Position numbers and translations under genes: made by a program
In this document: positions 1 through 9,851 of the stretch, piece by piece
How the letters are laid out: every line of letters starts with the position of its first letter
Position numbering within the stretch: the first letter of the stretch is position 1
NCBI RefSeq assembly: GCF_023721755.1
Contig: NZ_JAMDLH010000002.1
Coordinates: 558,001-622,000, forward strand
DNA: 64,000 bases
Direction of reading: 5' to 3'
DNA from: Pleomorphomonas sp. NRK KF1
GTDB lineage: Bacteria > Pseudomonadota > Alphaproteobacteria > Rhizobiales > Pleomorphomonadaceae
Notes under the pieces: generated by a model
The model's database searches: none
Told to the model about the DNA's origin: nothing
Seen by the model: only the letters and a program-made list of their open reading frames with translations

Positions 1-3
1 GAC

Positions 4-2172
4 ATGACCGCCTATCGCACGCTGAACGGCTACAAGATCGCAACGGAGCTTGCCGACTTCATCGAGGGGGAGGCGCTGCCCGGCACTGGCCTCGAAGCCG
101 ATCGCTTCTGGGCCTCTCTCGCCGAGATCATCGACCGATTCGGCCCCGAGAATCGTCGCCTCCTCGACCGGCGGGATAGGTTGCAACACCAGATCGACGA
201 TTGGCACGAGGCCCATCCCGGCACCGTGGATCCCGTTGCCTACTCTGCCTTCCTCGCCGAGATCGGCTACATCGTTCCCGAGCCGGCGCCCTTCTCCATC
301 GAGACAAGCGACGTCGATCCCGAGATCGCCGAGGTTGCCGGACCGCAGCTCGTCGTTCCGGTAATGAACGCCCGCTATGCCCTCAACGCCGCCAACGCCC
401 GCTGGGGCAGCCTCTATGACGCTCTCTACGGAACCGATGCCCTCGGCACGCCGCCGCCGAAGGGAGGCTTCGACGCCGAGCGGGCAAAGGCGGTGGTGGC
501 GCGGGCCAAGGCGGTGCTCGACGGAGCGGCGCCCCTCGCCTCGCGCAGCCATGCCGATGTCGTCGCCTATGTCATCAGCGACGGCCAGATCAAGGTGCGC
601 TTCGCCGATGGCAACGAAGAAGAGTTCGTCGATCCCGAGGCTTTCGTCGGCTATCGCGGCGATCCAGAGGAGCCGGCCGGCATCATCCTGAAGCGAAACG
701 GCCTTCATATCGACATTCATTTCGATCGCGGGCAACCGACCGGCGCGAGCGATCCGGCCGGAATCGCCGACATACTCGTCGAGAGCGCGCTCACGACCAT
801 CATGGACTGCGAGGATTCCGTCGCCGCGGTCGATGCCGAAGACAAGGTTGCCGTTTACCGCAACTGGCTCGGGCTGATGCGGGGCGATCTCGAGGCGAGC
901 TTCGACAAGGGTGGCGTCGTCACGACCCGCCGGCTCGCTGCCGATCGAAGCTACATCCGGCGCGACGAGTCCGACGGCGCCCTCAAAGGGCAAAGCCTGA
1001 TGCTGGTGCGCAACGTCGGCTCGCTGCTGACGACCGACGCGGTGCTGGACGCCGATGGCAACGAAACGGCCGAATGCCTTCTCGACGCGCTGGTCACGTC
1101 CGCCATCGCCCTTCATGACGTCGGCCCGAACGGCCGGCATGCCAACAGCCGCACCGGCGCCGTCTACATCGTCAAGCCGAAGATGCATGGCCCCGAGGAA
1201 GTCGCCTTCGCCGATCGCCTGTTCGCAGCGGTCGAGAGCGCGCTGGGGCTCAAGCCGCTGACGCTCAAGATGGGCATCATGGACGAGGAACGCCGCACCT
1301 CGGTCAATCTCCGCGCCTCGATCGCCGCGGCGAAGTCGCGCGTGTTCTTCATCAACACGGGCTTTCTCGACCGAACCGGCGACGAGATCCACACCTCCAT
1401 GCTGGCCGGCCCGATGGTGCGCAAGGGCGACATGAAGTCGGCGGACTGGATCGCCGCCTACGAAGCCGGCAACGTCGACGCCGGTCTTGCCCTCGGATTT
1501 GCCGGTCGCGCCCAGATCGGCAAGGGCATGTGGGCGGCACCGGATCGGATGGCCGCCATGCTCGCCGAGAAGGTCGGCCATCCGCGTGCCGGCGCTTCAA
1601 CGGCCTGGGTGCCGTCGCCGACGGCGGCCACCTTGCATGCCCTGCACTATCTCGACGTCGATGTCGCCGCCCGTCAGGCCGAGCTGGCAAAGCGCGAGCG
1701 GGCCTCCCGTGACGCGCTTCTGACGCTGCCGATCGCGCCGGATCGTCCCTGGAGCGCCGCCGAGATCAACGAGGAGCTCGACAACAACGCCCAAGGCCTT
1801 CTCGGCTACGTTGTTCGCTGGATCGACCAGGGCGTCGGCTGCTCCAAGGTGCCTGATATCCACGACGTCGGCCTGATGGAAGATCGGGCGACGCTCCGCA
1901 TTTCCAGTCAGCACATTGCCAACTGGCTGAAGCACGGCGTCGTCAGTCGCGAACAAGTGATGGAAACGCTCGAACGGATGGCGGCGGTCGTCGACCGGCA
2001 GAATGCCGGAGATCCAGCCTATCGGCCTATCGGCAACGATTTCGCCGGGTCGCTGGCTTTCCAGGCCGCGGTTGAACTCATCATGACTGGCGACCGTCAG
2101 CCGAACGGCTACACGGAACCCGTGCTCACCGCATTCCGGCGTAGGCGAAAGGTGGAGATCGCCATGAGGTGA
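4..2172 (+). CDS. glcB: malate synthase G
   Basis: Condenses glyoxylate with acetyl-CoA to malate in the glyoxylate/glycolate route (cytoplasm, Mg-dependent). The 722-residue length is typical of the monomeric G isoform. I see the conserved [15 protein letters not shown] block, an active-site Arg in MLVRNVGS (about residue 336), the acidic [10 protein letters not shown] segment (about 424-433) and [11 protein letters not shown], whose Asp (about 627) matches the catalytic base of the family. The ATG lies 3 bases from the window edge, so no upstream promoter or start context is visible. It is followed in the same direction by a universal stress protein and an acyl-CoA synthetase-like gene, which fits acetyl-CoA metabolism. 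Confidence 0.95.
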   Translation: MTAYRTLNGYKIATELADFIEGEALPGTGLEADRFWASLAEIIDRFGPENRRLLDRRDRLQHQIDDWHEAHPGTVDPVAYSAFLAEIGYIVPEPAPFSIETSDVDPEIAEVAGPQLVVPVMNARYALNAANARWGSLYDALYGTDALGTPPPKGGFDAERAKAVVARAKAVLDGAAPLASRSHADVVAYVISDGQIKVRFADGNEEEFVDPEAFVGYRGDPEEPAGIILKRNGLHIDIHFDRGQPTGASDPAGIADILVESALTTIMDCEDSVAAVDAEDKVAVYRNWLGLMRGDLEASFDKGGVVTTRRLAADRSYIRRDESDGALKGQSLMLVRNVGSLLTTDAVLDADGNETAECLLDALVTSAIALHDVGPNGRHANSRTGAVYIVKPKMHGPEEVAFADRLFAAVESALGLKPLTLKMGIMDEERRTSVNLRASIAAAKSRVFFINTGFLDRTGDEIHTSMLAGPMVRKGDMKSADWIAAYEAGNVDAGLALGFAGRAQIGKGMWAAPDRMAAMLAEKVGHPRAGASTAWVPSPTAATLHALHYLDVDVAARQAELAKRERASRDALLTLPIAPDRPWSAAEINEELDNNAQGLLGYVVRWIDQGVGCSKVPDIHDVGLMEDRATLRISSQHIANWLKHGVVSREQVMETLERMAAVVDRQNAGDPAYRPIGNDFAGSLAFQAAVELIMTGDRQPNGYTEPVLTAFRRRRKVEIAMR

Positions 2173-2221
2173 ATTGATCGGCGCCCAGACCTATCTAAGG
2201 ATTATGGTGCCAGACGGATTT

Positions 2222-2235
2222 TTGGTCTCGTACAA
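2222..2235 (+). promoter_or_regulatory. TTG-N8-CAA dyad, possible FNR/FixK-type site
   Basis: A TTG-N8-CAA dyad lies about 63-76 bases upstream of the universal stress protein ATG, a usual position for a class II or class I activator site. It lacks the fuller FixK form TTG(A/C)-N6-(T/G)CAA. Universal stress proteins are often under oxygen-responsive Crp/Fnr control, but a dyad this short is expected several times by chance in 64 kb. Confidence 0.2.
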
Positions 2236-2297
2236 GGCCTTGCCGCCTGCACCGGGTCAACGGGACCCTGTCTTGAAGTCGCTGAGGAGGCGCTGCC

Positions 2298-3128
2298 ATG
2301 ACCGTCAGGGACATCTTCACCATCATCGACATCTACAATGAAAAGATGAACGCCTCCACGGCGGCGCTTGAACTCGCTTCGCGACGAAAGGCCCATGTCA
2401 CGGGTCTGGCCTTGGCGCTCGAGCCGATCGCGCCCGGCTTCCTTGCCTCGCCGGTTCCGGCGGAATATCTCGTCGAAGCGATCACCAATGCGGAGAACTC
2501 GGCCAAGGAGGCCGCAGCCGCCTTTGCCGCCGAGGCGACGAAGTATGGCGTCGACGCCGAAGCGCGGACCGCCACGGTCTATTCGGGCGGAACGCCGGCA
2601 ATCGTACGACAGGCGCAGCTATCCGACCTGATCATCATCGGCCAGGACGATCCTGAGCATGGCGAGCCGATGCGCGCGGCCATCATCGAGACCCTCCTGT
2701 TCGAGTCCGGCGTACCCGTTCTGATCGTCCCGTCGAACTGGAACAAGCCGATTACCTCGGAGAAGGTGATGATCGCCTGGGATGGCTCGTCGACGGCGGC
2801 CCGCGCCGTCCACGCCGCCCTGCCGGCACTGAGGGTGGCCACGTCGATCGAGGTGGTGATGGTGGCCGGCTCCAAGAACTGGTCCGGCGAGCCGGGCGCC
2901 GACGTCGCCGCCTATCTGGCCCGACACGACCACAAGGTCACGGTCACGACGCTGCCGCGCTCGGCATCGGAAGTGTCGGCGGTGCTCAATAACCATGCTG
3001 CCGAGAGCGGGGCAACCATGCTGGTCATGGGCGGCTACGGGCATAACCGCTTCCGCCAGTTCGTGCTCGGCGGCGTTACCCGCGACATGCTCGAGAAAAT
3101 GACCATTCCTACGCTTATGACCCACTGA
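2298..3128 (+). CDS. universal stress protein, tandem UspA domains
   Basis: A 276-residue protein of two UspA-like alpha/beta domains. The first (about 1-150) is divergent; the second (about 155-276) starts with VMIAWDGSSTAARAV and ends with MGGYGHNRFRQFVLGGVT, which resembles the G-2X-G-9X-G(S/T) ATP-binding signature but has a second Gly where Ser or Thr is usual. Nucleotide binding is therefore uncertain. The ATG has GAGGAGG a few bases upstream. It sits between malate synthase G and an acyl-CoA synthetase/acetyltransferase fusion, all on the plus strand. The role is presumably stress or oxygen-limitation survival; no specific partner can be named from sequence. Confidence 0.85.
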   Translation: MTVRDIFTIIDIYNEKMNASTAALELASRRKAHVTGLALALEPIAPGFLASPVPAEYLVEAITNAENSAKEAAAAFAAEATKYGVDAEARTATVYSGGTPAIVRQAQLSDLIIIGQDDPEHGEPMRAAIIETLLFESGVPVLIVPSNWNKPITSEKVMIAWDGSSTAARAVHAALPALRVATSIEVVMVAGSKNWSGEPGADVAAYLARHDHKVTVTTLPRSASEVSAVLNNHAAESGATMLVMGGYGHNRFRQFVLGGVTRDMLEKMTIPTLMTH

Positions 3129-3192
3129 TCGCCCATATCGGAGCGCGTCCGGCGGCCGCGCTCCGAGCCCTCTCGCCGAGCCTTCGCCCGAC

Positions 3193-5898
3193 ATGAGCCT
3201 TCAGAGCCTCGACCCATTCTTCCGGCCGAAGCGCGTCGTGCTGATCGGCGCGACCGCCCGCCCGAACTCGGTGGGCTCGGTGCTTGCGCGCAATCTCGCA
3301 GCCTTCGGTCACGACCGGGTCGCCTTCGTCAATCCCTTCGTCACCGAGATCGACGGCGTGGCGGTTCTCCCCTCCGTCGCCGACGTCGCCACGCCGGCCG
3401 ATCTCGCGGTCATCGCCGTGCCGCCGGAGGCAATCGTCGGCGTGATGGATGAGGTCGGCGCGGCCGGCATTCGCCATGCGGTCGTCATCACCACCGGTCT
3501 CGGCCACGGGGCGGGCAGTCTTCTGGAGGCGATGAAGGCAGCAGCGCGACGACATGACATCCGCGTTCTCGGTCCCAACAGCGCCGGCCTGCAGATTCCG
3601 TCCATCGGCCTCAACGCCAGTTTCGCGCAGCGAGCCGCCGTGCCCGGCGATCTCGCGTTCATTTCGCAATCGGGAACGCTCACTCACGCCGCCCTCGATT
3701 GGGCGGCACGGCATGGGATCGGCTTTTCTGGCATCGCCGTGCTCGGGGATGCCGTCGATGTCGACTTCGACAAAATGCTCGACCATTTCGCCCTCGACCA
3801 CCGTACCCGTGCCATTCTGCTCTATCTTGAGAGCATCCGCGACGCCCGCGCCTTCCTGTCGGCGGCGCGTGCGGCCGCCCGCTCCAAACCGGTGGTGGTG
3901 ATCAAGGCCGGCCGGCATGCCGCCGGCGCCCGCGCCGCCCGATCGCACACCGGTGCGCTTGCGGGCGTCGACGCCGTCTACGACTGCGCCTTCCGCCGGG
4001 CCGGCCTGCTCAGGGTCGCCGACCTCGACGAGATGTTCGCCGCCGCCGAGACGCTCAGTCTCGTGCCGCGCATCCAGGGCAAACGCATCGCCATCATTAC
4101 CAACGGCGGGGGCGCCGGCGTATTGGCGGCCGACCGCGTCGTCGACCTTGGCGGCGAGCTCGCCACACTGTCCGACGACACCATAGCATCGCTCGATCAA
4201 GTGTTGCCGGCAGGATGGTCGAGAAGCAACCCGGTGGACCTCATCGGCAACGCCGCCGCCGACCGCTACGGCGCGGCGACGCGCGCCATTCTTGCCGACG
4301 GAGGCGTCGACGCCGTGGTGGCGATCAATTGCCCCACCCCCCTCGCCCCCTCCAGGCTCGCGGCCGACGCGGTGGTCGAAGCCGTCGCCGACTATCGCCG
4401 GGGCCGCTACGACGGCAAGCCATTGATCGCAGCCTGGCTCGGAGAGGACGACGGCTGGAGCAACACCTTCGCACGAGCGCGCATACCGGCACTCGAAACG
4501 CCGCATGGCGCCGTCGAAGGGTTGATGCAACTCGTCCGCCATGCCGAAGCTCAGGCGGCCTTGACGGCGACACCGGCTGACGTTCTGGCCGGCTTCTCTC
4601 CGGATCGGGCTCGTGCGGCGGCCGTGATCTCCGCGGCGTTGGCCGACAACCGTCTCTGGCTCAAGGCGAGCGAAGTGGTCGAACTCCTGACCACATACGG
4701 CATTCCCATCGTGCCGGCCCTGGCAGCCGCCGACAGCGATGAGGCCAAACGCCTTGCCGCAACGCTTCTTGCCGAGCATCGTTCGCTGGTCGTGAAGATC
4801 GCTTCGCCCGACATCGTCCATAAATCCGACGTGGGCGGGGTCGAACTTGAACTGTCGAGCCCGGAAGCGGTCGGCGCCGCGACGGAGGCGGTGATCGCCC
4901 GCGCGAAAGCGGCCCGGCCAGGCGCCCGCATCGACGGCGTGACGCTCCATCCGATGATCGTCGCGCCCAAGGCGGTGGAACTGATCGCCGGCGTCACCGA
5001 TGATCCGGTCTTCGGGCCGGTGATGGTCTTCGGTCGCGGCGGCACCGCTGTCGAGGTGATCAACGATCGCGCGTTGGCTCTTCCACCACTCGACGCAAAC
5101 CTCGCCCGAGACCTGATCGCCCGGACGCGTGTCGTTCGTCAGCTTCAGGGCTATCGCGATCGCCGCCCCGTCGATGTCGATCGTCTCGCCATCGTCCTGC
5201 AGCGGCTTGCCCAACTCGTTGCCGAGCACCCGGCCATCGCCGACATCGATCTCAACCCGCTGATCGCCGAGGCGGATCGCCTGACGGTGGTCGACGCACG
5301 CGTCACTCTTGTCGCCGACCCGCCGGCATCCGGCGGCGCCGTGCATCATCCGCGCCTGTCCATCCGCCCCTATCCGACCGAGTGGGAAGAGCACATCGCA
5401 CTCCCCAACGGCCAGTCGGTTTTCGTTCGGCCGGTCCGACCGGAGGACGAGGGGCGCTACCTGGACTTCTTCTCGAAGATGACCGCCGAGGACATGCGCC
5501 TTCGTTTCTTCCAGCGCGTCCACGACCTCGGCCACGCCTTCGTCGCCCGCCTGACGCAGATCGACTACTCGCGCGCCATGGCCTTCGTCGCGCTCGACCC
5601 GGAAAGCGGCGAGATGCTTGGCGGCGTCAGGCTGCATGGCGATCCCGGCGGCGGCGATGGGGAGTATGCCGTGTCGGTGCGTTCCGACCTGAAGGGCCAC
5701 GGTCTCGGGAGGGCGCTGATGATGCAGATCATCCGTTACGCTCGCCGCGAGCGCTACGGGCGCATCCATGGCGAAGTGCTCGTCGAGAATCGGCAGATGC
5801 TCCGGATGTGCGAACGTCTGGGCTTTGCGCTGACGCCGGACCCTGACAGTCCGGAAATCATCAAGGTTGCCCTGGACCTCCGTTCAACTGCGGACTGA
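3193..5898 (+). CDS. ADP-forming acyl-CoA synthetase / GNAT acetyltransferase fusion (Pat/PatZ-like)
   Basis: A 901-residue multidomain protein: CoA-binding Rossmann domain (about 8-130), succinyl-CoA-ligase-like domains (about 145-460), ATP-grasp domain (about 480-700) and a C-terminal GNAT domain (about 725-895). Homologues such as Salmonella Pat acetylate lysines of acetyl-CoA synthetase and other enzymes. The RSHTGALAG motif keeps His252, the phosphoryl-carrying His of ADP-forming acyl-CoA synthetases; as I recall, classical Pat proteins have lost it. The synthetase half might therefore be active. The gene follows malate synthase and usp with only 64 bases to the latter, so co-transcription is plausible. 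Acetate or propionate metabolism is inferred, not shown. Confidence 0.88.
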   Translation: MSLQSLDPFFRPKRVVLIGATARPNSVGSVLARNLAAFGHDRVAFVNPFVTEIDGVAVLPSVADVATPADLAVIAVPPEAIVGVMDEVGAAGIRHAVVITTGLGHGAGSLLEAMKAAARRHDIRVLGPNSAGLQIPSIGLNASFAQRAAVPGDLAFISQSGTLTHAALDWAARHGIGFSGIAVLGDAVDVDFDKMLDHFALDHRTRAILLYLESIRDARAFLSAARAAARSKPVVVIKAGRHAAGARAARSHTGALAGVDAVYDCAFRRAGLLRVADLDEMFAAAETLSLVPRIQGKRIAIITNGGGAGVLAADRVVDLGGELATLSDDTIASLDQVLPAGWSRSNPVDLIGNAAADRYGAATRAILADGGVDAVVAINCPTPLAPSRLAADAVVEAVADYRRGRYDGKPLIAAWLGEDDGWSNTFARARIPALETPHGAVEGLMQLVRHAEAQAALTATPADVLAGFSPDRARAAAVISAALADNRLWLKASEVVELLTTYGIPIVPALAAADSDEAKRLAATLLAEHRSLVVKIASPDIVHKSDVGGVELELSSPEAVGAATEAVIARAKAARPGARIDGVTLHPMIVAPKAVELIAGVTDDPVFGPVMVFGRGGTAVEVINDRALALPPLDANLARDLIARTRVVRQLQGYRDRRPVDVDRLAIVLQRLAQLVAEHPAIADIDLNPLIAEADRLTVVDARVTLVADPPASGGAVHHPRLSIRPYPTEWEEHIALPNGQSVFVRPVRPEDEGRYLDFFSKMTAEDMRLRFFQRVHDLGHAFVARLTQIDYSRAMAFVALDPESGEMLGGVRLHGDPGGGDGEYAVSVRSDLKGHGLGRALMMQIIRYARRERYGRIHGEVLVENRQMLRMCERLGFALTPDPDSPEIIKVALDLRSTAD

Positions 5899-5948
5899 AC
5901 TAAAGTCTAGACCGTACACGCAGCGGATGTATTCTCCATTTCATATCC

Positions 5949-5978
5949 ATGAAAGTCCGTGGACTGCTTGCTTTTTTC
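5949..5978 (+). terminator. weak hairpin plus T-run
   Basis: AGTCC-GT-GGACT is followed within a few bases by GCTTGCTTTTTTC, just downstream of the acyl-CoA synthetase fusion. The stem is only five pairs, so this is a weak candidate for the end of the usp/synthetase transcript. The rest of the 288-base gap up to the chemotaxis receptor shows no gene. Confidence 0.3.
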
Positions 5979-6186
5979 GCCGTTTTCAACCGTCGATGGA
6001 GCAATCCTGATCACACCGATGACGGCCGAGATTCGCATTCGCGGCAAACGATTGCGAAGCCGACAATTTTTCGCGTAATTCGCGTATTCCATCCACATTT
6101 TCTTTACCGGACCGCAGCACATTTCACGGATACGCACGTGAAGCATGCGCGCCGTCTCGTGGCGGGCGCCAATCCGGGGGGAGAAG

Positions 6187-8574
6187 ATGTCGCTCACGGC
6201 CTTCCTGTCGAACCGTTCGATTTCGATGAAAATCGGCGGCGGTCTGGTCTCTCTCGCGGTACTGGCCGCCATCGTCGGAGGAGCCGGATTCCTGGGGCTC
6301 AACCGCTTGGGCCTTGCCGTGGACATGACGTCGAAGTCGGCTTCGGTGCTGGCGACGGTCAACGATGCCGGCAATGCGGTAACGACCTTCATCCAGAACA
6401 GAGACAACGGTGCCGCGGCTGAGGCCAGCCATCTGCTTGAGCAGGTCAACGCCAGCCTCGACGAGCTCGGTGGCAAGTCGGATCCCGCGCTCGCCCCGGC
6501 CTATGCGGCTGTCGACCAGTTCCGCGCCTCCATCGGCGTGCTGTCGGCATCCTCGGATGCGGTCGCGGCCAGCGCGGCCTCAACCATGGAACTGCTCTCC
6601 AACATGCAGAGCCGGGCCAGCCAGATCGAGGCCGACGCTGCCACCAAGGCCAAGGATTTCCAGACCAAGGCCAGCGAATCCGCGCTTGCCACCAACTCCG
6701 CCGCAAATCTCGCGGTCACCGCCTACAAGATCGAGATCTCGGCCCTGAAGGCCAACGAACTGTTGGCCAAGTTCGCCGCGACCGGCGACAGCGCAAACGT
6801 CGACGCGGCGCTGAAGGCGGTGATGTCGGTACGGGCGATCGTCAATCAGATCAGGGCCTTGGGGGCCGATGACGAAATCAAGGCCCAAGCCGGCACGATC
6901 GAGCAGGTAGCCAAGGATCTCGTCCCGCTGCTGGACGAGATGCGAAACAGCTCCAATCCGTTCGCGGTCGAACAAAAGCGCATCTTCGCCCTCGACGGCC
7001 TCGGCAAGCTCAGCAACGGCACGGAAGAGATCATCCGTCTCGCAGGCCAGCAGCGCGATCTCGCCAGCTACAACATGCAGTCTCTGCTCGACGATGCCAC
7101 CAAGGCGCGCCAGCTCTCCGACCTCGCGACCGTTTTCGGCAGCGAGATCGACCAGTTGGCGCAGCAGACGACGACTTACCGCTACGATCCCGACGCCGTC
7201 AGCACCAAGGCGACTCTGAAGGCCGCCGACGCTGCCAAGGAAACCGGCCAGAAGATCGTGGCCGCCGGAGGCGTCGACCCGTCCAAGGATATCGACCGCT
7301 TCAAGGAAGCGTTCGCCAAGATGGTCGATGCGTCCAAGGCCTTCAAGGGCGCGCGGGAAGAGTCGCGCAGCCAGTCGGTCGCAGCCATTTCCTCCATAAA
7401 GGCGGTGGTCGACGATCGCGCCGCCGCAGCCAGCCGCAATCGTGCATCGAGCACCTTCACCATGTCCGGCACGCTCGGCGCGGCACTGGTGTTCGCGCTG
7501 ATCATCGGAGTCGTGCTGTCCAGGCTGATCACTCGTCCGATCACCAACCTGACCGCCGCCATGCGACGCCTGGCCACCGGCGACACCGACATGGCGCTTG
7601 ACCTCGCCGGCCGTAAGGACGAGATCGGCGGCATGTTCGGAGCCGTGCGCGTCTTCCGCGACAACGCCATCGAACGTCGCCGTCTTGCCGACCAGACCGA
7701 GGCGGAGCAGCGGGCACGGGCGCTGCGTCAGGAAACCATCGAGGGCGTCATCAACGACTTCCGGCTGGAGATCGAACAGCTTGTCGGAACCGTCGCGGGC
7801 AATGCCGACCAGATGGAGGCGACCGCCCGGGCACTGGCCGCCATCGCCGAGGAAGCGCGCGAGCGTGCCGGCACCGCGGCTTCGGCGTCCGAACTCGCGT
7901 CGGACGGCGTTCAGACGGTTGCCGCAGCGGCGGAGGAACTGTCGGCGTCCATCGGCGAAATCTCGCGCCAGACGGATACGGCAACCGCCGTCGCCCAGCG
8001 CGCCACGGGCGAAGCCAAGAAGACCGACGCCACCATCTCCGGTCTTTCCGACGCGGCGACGCGCATCGGCAACGTCATCACGCTGATCAAGGCAATCGCC
8101 GAACAGACCAACCTTCTCGCCCTCAATGCCACCATCGAGGCGGCGCGCGCCGGCGAAGCGGGCAAGGGCTTTGCCGTGGTCGCTTCCGAGGTGAAGAACC
8201 TCGCCGGACAGACGGCCAAGGCCACCGAGGAGATCGCCTCGCAAATCGCCCAGATTCAGGCCTCGACCGATGAAGCCGTTTCGGCCATCCGCGCCATTTC
8301 CGACATCATGGGCGAGGTCGATCGCACGACCAACGTCATCGCCACGGCCGTCGGCGAGCAGGGCCACGCCACCGCCGAGATCTCGCTGAACGCCCAGAAG
8401 GCGGCCGGCGGCACCAAGTCGGTCGCCGACGAGACGCTGGCACTGACCCGCGTCGTCGGCGAGACGTCGCAATCGGCAAGCCAGGTGCTCGCGGTGTCCA
8501 ACGACATGAACGATCAGGCGACCCGCCTTCGCGCTGTCGTCGAGAGCTTCATCAACCGAGTGATGGCGGCCTGA
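6187..8574 (+). CDS. methyl-accepting chemotaxis protein
   Basis: A 795-residue transmembrane chemoreceptor. TM1 spans about 17-37, a long mostly helical Ala-rich periplasmic ligand domain runs to about 425, TM2 is about 427-450, HAMP about 452-505, and the cytoplasmic signalling domain about 540-790. The signalling tip carries [20 protein letters not shown], the hallmark MCP hairpin contacting CheA/CheW. No C-terminal CheR-binding pentapeptide is visible (it ends FINRVMAA). I chose the ATG at 6187 over an in-frame one 42 bases upstream because GGGGGGAGAAG sits directly before it. The ligand is unknown. No che genes are nearby, so it is an orphan receptor; a strong terminator follows. Confidence 0.93.
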   Translation: MSLTAFLSNRSISMKIGGGLVSLAVLAAIVGGAGFLGLNRLGLAVDMTSKSASVLATVNDAGNAVTTFIQNRDNGAAAEASHLLEQVNASLDELGGKSDPALAPAYAAVDQFRASIGVLSASSDAVAASAASTMELLSNMQSRASQIEADAATKAKDFQTKASESALATNSAANLAVTAYKIEISALKANELLAKFAATGDSANVDAALKAVMSVRAIVNQIRALGADDEIKAQAGTIEQVAKDLVPLLDEMRNSSNPFAVEQKRIFALDGLGKLSNGTEEIIRLAGQQRDLASYNMQSLLDDATKARQLSDLATVFGSEIDQLAQQTTTYRYDPDAVSTKATLKAADAAKETGQKIVAAGGVDPSKDIDRFKEAFAKMVDASKAFKGAREESRSQSVAAISSIKAVVDDRAAAASRNRASSTFTMSGTLGAALVFALIIGVVLSRLITRPITNLTAAMRRLATGDTDMALDLAGRKDEIGGMFGAVRVFRDNAIERRRLADQTEAEQRARALRQETIEGVINDFRLEIEQLVGTVAGNADQMEATARALAAIAEEARERAGTAASASELASDGVQTVAAAAEELSASIGEISRQTDTATAVAQRATGEAKKTDATISGLSDAATRIGNVITLIKAIAEQTNLLALNATIEAARAGEAGKGFAVVASEVKNLAGQTAKATEEIASQIAQIQASTDEAVSAIRAISDIMGEVDRTTNVIATAVGEQGHATAEISLNAQKAAGGTKSVADETLALTRVVGETSQSASQVLAVSNDMNDQATRLRAVVESFINRVMAA

Positions 8575-8602
8575 CAGGTTTTCGGGGGGGGGGAGAGGGA
8601 AG

Positions 8603-8637
8603 CGGGCGGGCTCCAAAAGGGCCCGCCCGTTCCATTT
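8603..8637 (+). terminator. Rho-independent terminator of the chemoreceptor gene
   Basis: A perfect 9-bp stem CGGGCGGGC / GCCCGCCCG with a 9-base loop is followed by TTCCATTTGT. It begins 28 bases after the MCP stop codon and separates it from the transaldolase gene. Confidence 0.75.
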
Positions 8638-8644
8638 GTAGATT

Positions 8645-8686
8645 CAAAATGCAATTAATTTCTTTTTATGCGTTTCTTGCATTTTG
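8645..8686. promoter_or_regulatory. 10-bp perfect inverted repeat CAAAATGCAA
   Basis: CAAAATGCAA (8645-8654) and its exact reverse complement TTGCATTTTG (8677-8686) are separated by 22 AT-rich bases, so the half-site centres are 32 bp apart, about three helical turns. The repeat lies 82-123 bases upstream of the transaldolase start in an otherwise GC-rich neighbourhood. It looks like a paired operator or a promoter-associated dyad. The same core followed by TT recurs at 55355. Confidence 0.4.
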
Positions 8687-8767
8687 ATGGTCGAAGGACC
8701 ATAGTTTGTGAGGACGGAGAGCGGCTGTGACATCAGCGAATGCGCGGCCGGATATGGAGTTGAGGAC

Positions 8768-9727
8768 ATGGCTTCCAAGCTGGATCAATTGCGCGAGATG
8801 ACCGTGGTGGTCGCCGACACGGGCGACATCGACGCCATCAAGAAGTTCAAGCCGGTCGACTGCACGACCAACCCGACGCTGGTGCTGAAGGCCATCGGCC
8901 TGCCGGCCTACGAGCCGATCCTCGCCGACGCCGTTGCCTGGGGCAAGAAGCAGGCCGGCACGCAGGAAGCGGCAGTGAAGGCCATCGGCGACCGCCTCGC
9001 CGTCGCCGTCGGCACCGAGCTCACCAAACTGGTCGAGGGCCGCGTATCCACCGAGGTCGATGCCGACCTTTCCTTCGACACCGCCGCCACCGTCGAGAAG
9101 GCACGCGCCATCATCGCGGCCTACAAGGCCAATGGTGTCGAGCGCGAGCGCATCCTGATCAAGGTTGCCGGCACCTGGGAAGGCATCCGCGCCTCGGAGA
9201 TCCTTCAGAAGGAAGGCATCGACACCAACATGACGCTGATCTTCGACATCGCCCAGGCCATCGCCTGCGCCGATGCGAAGGCCTTCCTGATCTCGCCGTT
9301 CGTCGGCCGCATCCTTGACTGGTATGTCAAGGCCGAGGGTCGGACCTTCACGCCGGACGAGGATCCGGGCGTCGTCTCCGTGCGCGGCATCTACGACTAC
9401 TACAAGGCCCATGGCATCCCGACCGTGGTGATGGGCGCCTCCTTCCGCTCGCAGGGCGAAGTCGAAGCCCTGGCCGGTTGCGACCGCCTGACCATCTCCC
9501 CGGCCCTTCTCGATTCCCTGGCGGCCGACAACGGCACGCTTCAGCGCGCCCTGTCGCCGAACAAGCCCGGCCCGAAGCCCGCCGTGGTCAACCTCGACGA
9601 GAAGGCCTTCCGTTGGGCCATGAACCAGAACCCGATGGCCACCGAAAAGCTGGCCGAGGGCATCCGCCTGTTCGCCAAGGACCTCGGCGAGCTGCGCAAT
9701 ATCGTCGCCAAGCGCTTCGTCGCCTGA
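8768..9727 (+). CDS. tal: transaldolase
   Basis: Transfers a dihydroxyacetone unit between sugar phosphates in the non-oxidative pentose phosphate pathway. The protein is 319 residues, the classical TalB length. Lys132 in [14 protein letters not shown] is the Schiff-base lysine, at the same number as in E. coli TalB; the CTTNPTL segment near the N-terminus is also conserved. I chose the ATG at 8768 (MASKLDQL) because homologues start there and GGAG precedes it; an in-frame ATG 60 bases upstream adds an unconserved Cys-rich extension. The upstream region holds a 10-bp inverted repeat. Next downstream is a SorC-type sugar regulator, which could sense a phosphorylated sugar. Confidence 0.96.
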   Translation: MASKLDQLREMTVVVADTGDIDAIKKFKPVDCTTNPTLVLKAIGLPAYEPILADAVAWGKKQAGTQEAAVKAIGDRLAVAVGTELTKLVEGRVSTEVDADLSFDTAATVEKARAIIAAYKANGVERERILIKVAGTWEGIRASEILQKEGIDTNMTLIFDIAQAIACADAKAFLISPFVGRILDWYVKAEGRTFTPDEDPGVVSVRGIYDYYKAHGIPTVVMGASFRSQGEVEALAGCDRLTISPALLDSLAADNGTLQRALSPNKPGPKPAVVNLDEKAFRWAMNQNPMATEKLAEGIRLFAKDLGELRNIVAKRFVA

Positions 9728-9851
9728 CGACGCGAGGTCGGGGCATTTTCAAGCCGATGCCCCGACCCTCTCCCCGGGCCGGCACGTCGACGACGGACGA
9801 CGTGCCGGACGCCGGTGACTGGCGATCCCATTCCCATCCAAGGCGCGTATC

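Noticed and set aside
3115-5769. 884-codon open frame opposite the acyl-CoA synthetase fusion
   Set aside because: Product is Arg/Gly/Asp/His-rich with no domain; it mirrors a strongly supported gene. High GC with rare stops explains it.
6580-8616. 678-codon open frame opposite the chemoreceptor
   Set aside because: No recognisable domains, composition of an antisense shadow, and the plus strand encodes a clear MCP.
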